DNA from: Buttiauxella massiliensis
Lineage (GTDB): Bacteria; Pseudomonadota; Gammaproteobacteria; Enterobacterales; Enterobacteriaceae
Direction: 5' to 3'
Assembly: GCF_902500225.1 (NCBI RefSeq)
Contig: NZ_LR722654.1
Span: forward strand, 1 to 64,000
Length of the DNA stretch: 64,000 nucleotides
The notes below the pieces were generated by a model. The model saw nothing but the letters and a program-made list of their open reading frames with translations, had not been told where the DNA came from and searched no databases. Of this stretch, positions 59,397 through 64,000 are shown in pieces (position 1 is the first letter of the stretch; every line of letters starts with the position of its first letter). The position numbers and the translations under genes were made by a program.

Positions 59397-59690
59397 AGGA
59401 CAGTCTATCGGTGTAATAAGTGGTAGGACAGCTGCATCAATGATGTAAAAATGAATCATGACAATAATTATTCGCGGGAAATAAACAAACCTGGAAAATT
59501 GAGAGCAATATCAGGTAAACAGGAGCTTTTGAAGAGTGTTTTGGTTTTTTTTAGTTTAAACCATCTCACTTTCACCTACAAAAATGCTCGAAAAGTATTT
59601 GGATTCATACAAAAAGAAGTTTATGTTGTTATGAGTCTGTTACGGAATTTACGTCAGTTCCAATAGGGAAAGTTACGATTTTTTCATGAA
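59397..59690 (+). pseudogene. Decayed second copy of the solute-binding gene
   Basis: Translations in two or three frames give pieces that line up in order with the intact SBP at 57816: QSIGVISGRTAASMM (59401-59445) against RTVGAISGGTSALLL; then after a frameshift MNHDNNYS ... LRAISGKQELLKS (from 59451) against AMNQNINYS ... MRSFDEGFNLLEQ; then EFTSVPIGKVTIFS (about 59646-59687) against GFGDVIPYGMVIAK. Stop codons and shifts interrupt it. The 71-codon frame at 59451-59666 is part of this remnant. Upstream, 59294-59396 may hold more of it, but not convincingly. Confidence 0.6.
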
Positions 59691-59736
59691 CTCCCAGACA
59701 GGATACAGCTAAGTATTTGTATAGAAAGACAGATAA

Positions 59737-59766
59737 AAAAAGACCGAATATTAATTTCGGCCTTTA
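59737..59766 (-). terminator. Terminator at the prophage edge, SdsR-3'-end-like
   Basis: On the minus strand AAAGGCCGAA-ATTAATA-TTCGGTCTTT is followed by TTTT: a strong terminator for the cI/DUF262/HEPN transcript. Its TATTCGGTCTTTTTTT end resembles the 3' end of the sRNA SdsR (RyeB) as I remember it, which is a phage attachment site next to pphA in Salmonella; this may therefore be a prophage att site. Confidence 0.7.
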
Positions 59767-59822
59767 AAATCAATGAATTACTACATATAGCGTCGATAAA
59801 TTGACTACCAACACTTTAGAAA

Positions 59823-60494
59823 TTATTCCGCCTCGTTAGGAAGGAAATTAGCACTATAGTGGCTATTGATTGTGCTAATTATATAGTGACATAACAGCTC
59901 AACATCTGTATGTTTTTTCTTCAGCTGCTCAAGGGTAAATCTGGCCCCGATTTCGTGTGCGCATTCCCTCCCATGAGCAATTGCATTTCGATGCTCTTTA
60001 ATTTCCGCCAATAATTGAGGGAAAACACCTTCAGGCAAAGGATCACAGTCTAATCCCAAGAAAAACCACATATCTTTAATTTCCGCGATTGAAATATTCA
60101 TACCTGCGCCTGGAAAAATATTAGTATCAACTTCACAAACATTCTCACCAAATGCGTGATTTAATAAATCATACTTCTTTCGCCATATATGTTTTTTAGA
60201 GCTAGCAAGAAGTGCCTTAAATTTCGAATCTAATAATACGCTTAGCAATGCAGGTTCGTAGTGCTTTGGAGCTAAGGGTTGGGCTGCAATCAACTCAAGA
60301 AAGGTTGAAAAAGAATTAGTTACGGTAAATTCGATTGCAGCATATAACTGCACGAAAAACACACCTTTCTGCATCCTAGCTAGATCATCAGTAAATGCCC
60401 CTTGCGATTCTTCTACTGATGAAATATGGCTTAGAAGTAAAGAACATAATCTAAGCCTATCTGTAGTCCCTGACGACACTGAAGTAAAAGGCAT
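59823..60494 (-). CDS. HEPN-domain putative ribonuclease (MAE_28990/MAE_18760-like)
   Basis: A 223-residue alpha-helical protein. Residues 169-174 read RNAIAH within KEHRNAIAHGR, the R-x4-6-H motif that marks catalytically competent HEPN ribonucleases; an earlier helix (YAAIEFTVTNSF) is typical of MAE_28990/MAE_18760 HEPN proteins. Its start lies 2 nt after the DUF262 stop, and a terminator follows at 59737-59766. Such HEPN proteins are effectors of toxin-antitoxin and abortive-infection systems; here it is presumably the effector paired with DUF262. Family naming is from memory. Confidence 0.78.
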   Translation of the reverse strand: MPFTSVSSGTTDRLRLCSLLLSHISSVEESQGAFTDDLARMQKGVFFVQLYAAIEFTVTNSFSTFLELIAAQPLAPKHYEPALLSVLLDSKFKALLASSKKHIWRKKYDLLNHAFGENVCEVDTNIFPGAGMNISIAEIKDMWFFLGLDCDPLPEGVFPQLLAEIKEHRNAIAHGRECAHEIGARFTLEQLKKKHTDVELLCHYIISTINSHYSANFLPNEAE

Positions 60495-60496
60495 AG

Positions 60497-61525
60497 TTAG
60501 AACCTGTCAAAGCAATATTTAATTCTCTCAACTAATCTTTTTCTCGAGTTTGTCGCACCTGATGTTAACTGCGTTAACTCTTTATCATTAATCCACGTTG
60601 GAACAGAAGAGTTAGATACATTTTTTTTGGCAGCTATTGCATCTGCTGCACCAACGCTAACTGCTTCATATAAGTTAATTGGTGTAATTCTTCTATTACC
60701 TCTTTTAATTCCATCAGGTAATACTATGCTTAGTTGTTTGAATGTTTCTTCAAATACCGCCCTATTATTTTTGTAATCGAAACTTGCAGTAGATTTTTCC
60801 ATATAATCATTTAAAAAATCCACAACACTATGATCAAATGAATTACGATTATTCAGATATGCAAAAAATTTAAGCACCAATTCTTGCTTAGTACCATCCG
60901 TCATATTTGTATCAGTCAAATTAACGCATTTTTCAAAGTCTTTATTTGTACTAAGGTCAGATAGAAAATCGTTAAACTCGCCTCTAAATACACACCCTCT
61001 TATTTCTTGTTTAGTTAAAACCACACCACCAGTATTCAGACGTTCAAATAAGTCAAACCTAACTTTTAGGTCACTTTTATCACTTAAAGTTGTAACTTTA
61101 AGCGGTCTCAATGCAAATTTGAGCTGAATCGTACTTGGGATTTGTCCGTGAGTGCACCCATTAAAATCAGTTAATGACTCTAGACCAGTCAATACCAACG
61201 GCGACTCAAACTTGAATTTAGCAAGTTGATCATCATTACCAATAAAATGTATTAAGGTACTAAGTCTCTGCACACCATCGATCAACTCCCATGTGCCATC
61301 TTTGTTAGCTGCCATAAATAATGATGGAACAGGAATCCCAAGGAATACAGACTCAACAAATCTAGATTGATTTTCAGCAGGCCATCTAAATTGCCGCTGA
61401 TACTCAGGTGCTACATTAATAGTGCCATCACTAGCCATAGCAACCAATTCTTTTACGGAGAAATCAAAGGTATCAAAATCTACTTTTCTTCTTTCTTTGT
61501 CTAACTGCTCTGCATAATTTTTCAT
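60497..61525 (-). CDS. DUF262 (ParB/GmrS N-terminal-like) protein
   Basis: A 342-residue protein with the DUF262 signatures: YQRQFRWP (42-49), IDGVQRLSTL (82-91, the DGQQR-type motif that serves NTP hydrolysis in GmrSD and SspE proteins) and LFERLNTGGVVLTKQEIR (159-176). The DUF1524 HNH nuclease half of GmrSD enzymes is absent, so the nuclease role probably falls to the HEPN partner. GGAGG ribosome binding site; 38 bp after cI on the same strand, so likely expressed from the lysogenic promoter. Prophage defence gene by inference. Confidence 0.85.
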   Translation of the reverse strand: MKNYAEQLDKERRKVDFDTFDFSVKELVAMASDGTINVAPEYQRQFRWPAENQSRFVESVFLGIPVPSLFMAANKDGTWELIDGVQRLSTLIHFIGNDDQLAKFKFESPLVLTGLESLTDFNGCTHGQIPSTIQLKFALRPLKVTTLSDKSDLKVRFDLFERLNTGGVVLTKQEIRGCVFRGEFNDFLSDLSTNKDFEKCVNLTDTNMTDGTKQELVLKFFAYLNNRNSFDHSVVDFLNDYMEKSTASFDYKNNRAVFEETFKQLSIVLPDGIKRGNRRITPINLYEAVSVGAADAIAAKKNVSNSSVPTWINDKELTQLTSGATNSRKRLVERIKYCFDRF

Positions 61526-61563
61526 AAAACCTCCATTTTTTAAAGACTGTTTTAATTTTAATA

Positions 61564-62409
61564 TTAATTACTAACTATTGATTTTTTTACCTGGCCGACA
61601 CAGATAACCTCAGTTGTACGACATTCAAAATCGTTTCCTTTACTACTTAATTTAATCTTGTTCCCTGGAATTTTAAGCACGTCATAAACATCGTAACTAC
61701 CATCAATATTTATCAACCAGCGACCATTAGAAATAATTTTAATGTCAAAATCTACTACCCAAGCTTCGCCGCCTTTCTCAACCAGACCACATTTTTCAGA
61801 AAGGGACTCAAGTAAACTTGGATCAGCAATCCATTTGCCACATTCAATAAGCTGACCTGAATTGATACTGAAATGTTGCAGGGATAAAATATTATCAGAT
61901 ACAACTCCTATACGTTGAGTTGATACAATGCTCTTACCAATTGATAACCACTCTAATGAAGCACCAGTTTCTAAAGCACAAGTTATAACAACATCGCCAG
62001 GAAAATAATCACGGCGAATCCAAGTACTAATTGTTCCTGACGAAATTGATAAATGATCACCAAGTTCTTTCTGTGTTTTAAAACCATAGGCATCCAGTAT
62101 GCGCCGCAATACTGCCCTTCCTCCAGATGCTAGGATTTTGTCGTGAAGTTTTTTTCCACTTTCCCTTCCGCTAACAACCTCACATCTTGCATTTGCAAGT
62201 TTTCCGCTCGTCAGCCATTGTAAATCACATCCTGTATCCAAAGCACATCGAACAAAAGCACTTCCCGGCACACTGTTTCTTTGAACCCAATTGCTTACAT
62301 TAGCTGCAGGAACCCCTAAAGATTCAGCAAGTGACTTTTGTGTTGTTACGCCGTATGCAGAGGATAATCGCTCAAGTATTTCCAGAGCTGTACCTTCACT
62401 AAATTCCAT
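61564..62409 (-). CDS. cI: 186-type CI repressor with a duplicated HTH domain
   Basis: A 281-residue repressor. Residues 10-70 and 99-159 are two copies of the CI N-terminal helix-turn-helix domain (25 of 61 identical between them, both with AYG-x-x-TQK-x-L and CAL-TG---L-WL--GK). Residues ~170-281 match the C-terminal oligomerisation domain of 186 CI (W-LINIDG---VYDVLKIPGNKI, FECRTTEV). 186 CI is 192 aa with one HTH. It should maintain lysogeny by blocking the plus-strand early promoter. Confidence 0.88.
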   Translation of the reverse strand: MEFSEGTALEILERLSSAYGVTTQKSLAESLGVPAANVSNWVQRNSVPGSAFVRCALDTGCDLQWLTSGKLANARCEVVSGRESGKKLHDKILASGGRAVLRRILDAYGFKTQKELGDHLSISSGTISTWIRRDYFPGDVVITCALETGASLEWLSIGKSIVSTQRIGVVSDNILSLQHFSINSGQLIECGKWIADPSLLESLSEKCGLVEKGGEAWVVDFDIKIISNGRWLINIDGSYDVYDVLKIPGNKIKLSSKGNDFECRTTEVICVGQVKKSIVSN

Positions 62410-62426
62410 AGCCCACCAAATAAATA

Positions 62427-62461
62427 AACAATTGTTGTTTACTGGAGGCCATTTGTTGTTT
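62427..62461. promoter_or_regulatory. Candidate CI/Apl operators in the prophage switch region
   Basis: Direct repeat TTGTTGTTT at 62432-62440 and 62453-62461, starts 21 bp (two helical turns) apart, the first joined to the palindrome AACAATTGTT (62427-62436). Located in the 115-bp cI-cox divergent region, where 186 has its pR/pL switch. Confidence 0.5.
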
Positions 62462-62524
62462 TAGGATGTATCACACCACATGAAACACCATAGAACAAAA
62501 CAACCCCAACGGAGATACTGCGTG

Positions 62525-62926
62525 ATGCATACTGAAAATGCAAACTCTCAGCTCACATCTCAGATGCTGACCTCCCCTGACTTCATTGCAAGCATTGCAG
62601 CTCAGTTAGTTCCTGCGATCAATACTGCTCTTGATCAGGCTCTGGAAAAAGCTGCTGCGCTGGCAAACTCCCCTACCATGTCGAAAGAAAACTTCTGCGC
62701 TGCCAATGGCATCAGTAGTTCTGTACTCGAAAAGTGGATTGCAAATGGCGTAGTGCTACTTGCCCCGACCCCGACCTCTACAGTCACACGAACGATTACC
62801 TGCAAAGAGACCGGAAAATCACGTAAGGACGTGATGGAAAAACATGGTAACGCATTGATTAACGTTGCTGCATGGCGTGAAAAGAATCGCCAGCACGCCG
62901 TCAATTGTCGCTACATCAAACGATAA
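62525..62926 (+). CDS. Phage regulatory protein, Cox/Apl-like
   Basis: A 133-residue small regulator, first gene of the rightward early transcript and divergent from cI, the position of apl (186) or cox (P2). The C-terminal half looks like a helix-turn-helix/wing (MSKENFCAANGISSSVLEKWIANG) followed by KHGNALINVAAWREKN, similar to Phage_Cox proteins. Expected to repress the lysogenic promoter and aid excision. Start ATG 62525 or GTG 62522 (GGAG 7 nt upstream of the latter); the first half of the protein is not recognised. Confidence 0.72.
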   Translation: MHTENANSQLTSQMLTSPDFIASIAAQLVPAINTALDQALEKAAALANSPTMSKENFCAANGISSSVLEKWIANGVVLLAPTPTSTVTRTITCKETGKSRKDVMEKHGNALINVAAWREKNRQHAVNCRYIKR

Positions 62927-62957
62927 CTTGATTATGCAAGTTTAAGGATGAGCAACC

Positions 62958-63467
62958 ATGTTTGATTATCAAGTTTCTAAACAGCCCCACTATGAAGATG
63001 CCTGTCGCAATTTCGCTACAAAACACAACCTGGCTGAACTGGCGGAAAAACTCGGTATACGCCCTCAAGTACTGCGCAACAAACTCAATCCAGAGCAGCC
63101 GCATCAGTTGAATATTCCTGAGCTGATGGCTCTCACTGACGTAACTGAAGATCCATCGTTAGTTGATGGGTTTCTGGCGCAATTGCATTGCCTGCCATGC
63201 GTTCCGGTTAACGAATTAGCCGATGACAAACTCCAGTTATACGCACTTAAAGCAACTGCCGAAGTAGGCCTGATTGCAGCGGGTGCAGTATCTGATGAAA
63301 AGCTTACAGCGTGCCGCAAGCATTCGATGGTTGAGAGTGTCAATTCGGGTATTCGCTATTTGTCTCTTGCTGCAATGACGATGCACGCACGCTTACAGAC
63401 CAACCCTGCCATGAATAGCGTGGTTGATACGGTTAGTGGTTTAAGCGCTTCATTCGGTCTGATTTGA
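62958..63467 (+). CDS. cII: Phage regulatory protein CII (186 type)
   Basis: A 169-residue protein, exactly the length of 186 CII and similar from end to end: MFDYQVSKQPHYEDACRNFA, LRNKLNPEQPHQL, VDGFLAQLHCLPCVPVNE and VDTVSGLSASFGL. CII activates establishment of lysogeny. RBS AAGGA upstream. Confidence 0.93.
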   Translation: MFDYQVSKQPHYEDACRNFATKHNLAELAEKLGIRPQVLRNKLNPEQPHQLNIPELMALTDVTEDPSLVDGFLAQLHCLPCVPVNELADDKLQLYALKATAEVGLIAAGAVSDEKLTACRKHSMVESVNSGIRYLSLAAMTMHARLQTNPAMNSVVDTVSGLSASFGLI

Positions 63468-63477
63468 GGTGATGTAT

Positions 63478-63666
63478 ATGGAACCGTCATTCGCTTCATT
63501 ACTGAAACGCCAAAGCCCGTCCATGAGTTATGGACACGGCTGGATCATGGGTGATAACAACCATCGCAGGCACCCGAGCCGCGACCAGTCTGCATTGTTA
63601 AATGAGCTGCGTACTCGCAAGCCTTCACTCGTTACCAGGCTGATTAAGCGCTGGAGGACTAAATGA
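63478..63666 (+). CDS. Phage filamentation protein Fil-like
   Basis: A 62-residue protein with SFASLLKRQSP-x-M-x-YGHGWIMG, characteristic of the Fil/DUF2724 proteins that follow cII in 186-like phages and inhibit host division when expressed. ATG 63478 chosen for its GAGG at 8 nt; upstream GTG/ATG (63469, 63472) are in frame but too close. Its stop overlaps the next start (ATGA). Confidence 0.8.
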   Translation: MEPSFASLLKRQSPSMSYGHGWIMGDNNHRRHPSRDQSALLNELRTRKPSLVTRLIKRWRTK

Positions 63667-64000
63667 AAAGTGCTGCTCTGGTTGAATCCGTAAAGGCACC
63701 ACAAACGGCGTTTAACAATGTGTACCTGATACATGCGCGGATTGATACCCCGTCAAAAATGACCGGTGACGAATGTCTCGCGCGTTTCCGTCAGCAATTA
63801 AAAGCCACCAATAACACAGCGCTGCGTAATTTTAATAAGCTCGATAACAACTTTAAATTCGTTGTTCTGACACTGGCTAACCGCCAGGAGCCGTCATCAT
63901 TTAAACCCGATGAAATCGGCAAGCCGTTTGAATATTTCGAACAGGCGCGCCGTTTACTGATTATCCGTTCAATGAATGAAATTACCCGTTGGGGAAGTTT
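63663..64000 (+). CDS. Phage early gene, truncated by window end
   Basis: Open frame from ATG 63663 to the window edge, at least 112 codons, beginning MKSAALVESVKAPQTAFNNV and overlapping the fil stop by 4 nt. Not recognised with confidence; by position it belongs to the early region of a 186-like phage before the replication gene A (where 186 has dhr and small genes). Confidence 0.65.
   Translation, partial: MKSAALVESVKAPQTAFNNVYLIHARIDTPSKMTGDECLARFRQQLKATNNTALRNFNKLDNNFKFVVLTLANRQEPSSFKPDEIGKPFEYFEQARRLLIIRSMNEITRWGS

Larger units (their letters stand above)
59737..64000. mobile_element. P2/186-type prophage, left part (continues beyond window)
   Basis: The cI (-), cox/apl (+), cII (+), fil (+) order is that of coliphage 186 and relatives. 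Left boundary estimated at the SdsR-like terminator; right part is outside the window. No integrase is present between cI and the left edge, where 186 has int; a DUF262/HEPN pair sits there. Confidence 0.85.

Noticed and set aside
59451-59666. 71-codon frame as an independent small gene
   Set aside because: Its first 30 residues align with the inside of the neighbouring solute-binding protein, no ribosome binding site precedes it, and adjacent frames carry the missing pieces; better read as a pseudogene fragment.
1-64000. tRNA/rRNA genes, CRISPR arrays, insertion sequences
   Set aside because: No cloverleaf-like tRNA, no regularly spaced repeats and no transposase frames were seen on either strand.

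Overview
The window is chromosomal DNA of a gammaproteobacterium of the family Enterobacteriaceae. Gene order and protein sequences follow the Escherichia/Salmonella/Klebsiella backbone closely, but the proteins are diverged enough that it is not E. coli or Salmonella (a Buttiauxella/Kluyvera/Enterobacter-like genus is my guess and is not resolved by this sequence). Two blocks that lie apart in E. coli K-12 (dadX-minCDE and rnd-yebT-pphA) are contiguous here, as in Klebsiella-type genomes. The first ~230 bases are not genomic: they hold a recognisable Nextera/Illumina i7 adapter plus homopolymer noise, so position 1 is an assembly artefact.

Layout: 272-8134 D-alanine catabolism (dadAX), ycgB, fadR, nhaB, dsbB and a small lipoprotein. 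8478-13124 ycgN, ycgM, a MltB-type transglycosylase, ycgL and the minCDE division-site operon. 13284-22508 rnd, fadD, slp-like, tsaB, yoaA, yoaB, yoaH, pabB, nudL. 22783-30957 sdaA, an accessory LysR/MFS/amidohydrolase cassette, pdeD and yoaE. 31434-36442 the mannose PTS manXYZ, yobD, the manganese exporter mntP with a three-layer control region (MntR box, Fur box, yybP-ykoY riboswitch) and rlmA. 36505-44645 an extra division PBP of the PBP3SAL type, cspC-yobF, an MBL-fold hydrolase, yebO, mgrB, yobH, kdgR, yebQ, htpX. 44840-55593 prc-proQ, msrC, letAB (yebST), rsmF, yebV, yebW, pphA and a GNAT acetyltransferase.

After pphA the region becomes accessory: a SulP transporter, then a clearly AT-rich two-gene unit (an orphan amino-acid-type solute-binding protein and a serine-acetyltransferase-like hexapeptide protein), followed by what I read as a decayed second copy of the solute-binding gene. 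From about 59.74 kb to the window end lies the left part of a P2/186-type prophage: cI repressor on the minus strand; a cox/apl-like regulator, cII, fil and a further early gene on the plus strand.

The most interesting feature is in that prophage. Where a 186-like phage normally keeps its integrase, next to cI, there is instead a two-gene unit: a DUF262 (ParB/GmrS-like) protein and a HEPN-type protein with an RNase motif, transcribed in the same direction as cI and closed by a strong terminator. It looks like a prophage-carried anti-phage (superinfection or abortive-infection) system expressed in the lysogen. The CI repressor is also unusual: its N-terminal DNA-binding domain is present twice in tandem. 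The terminator at the prophage edge resembles the 3' end of the sRNA SdsR, a known integration hot spot next to pphA. No tRNA, rRNA, CRISPR array or insertion sequence was seen.
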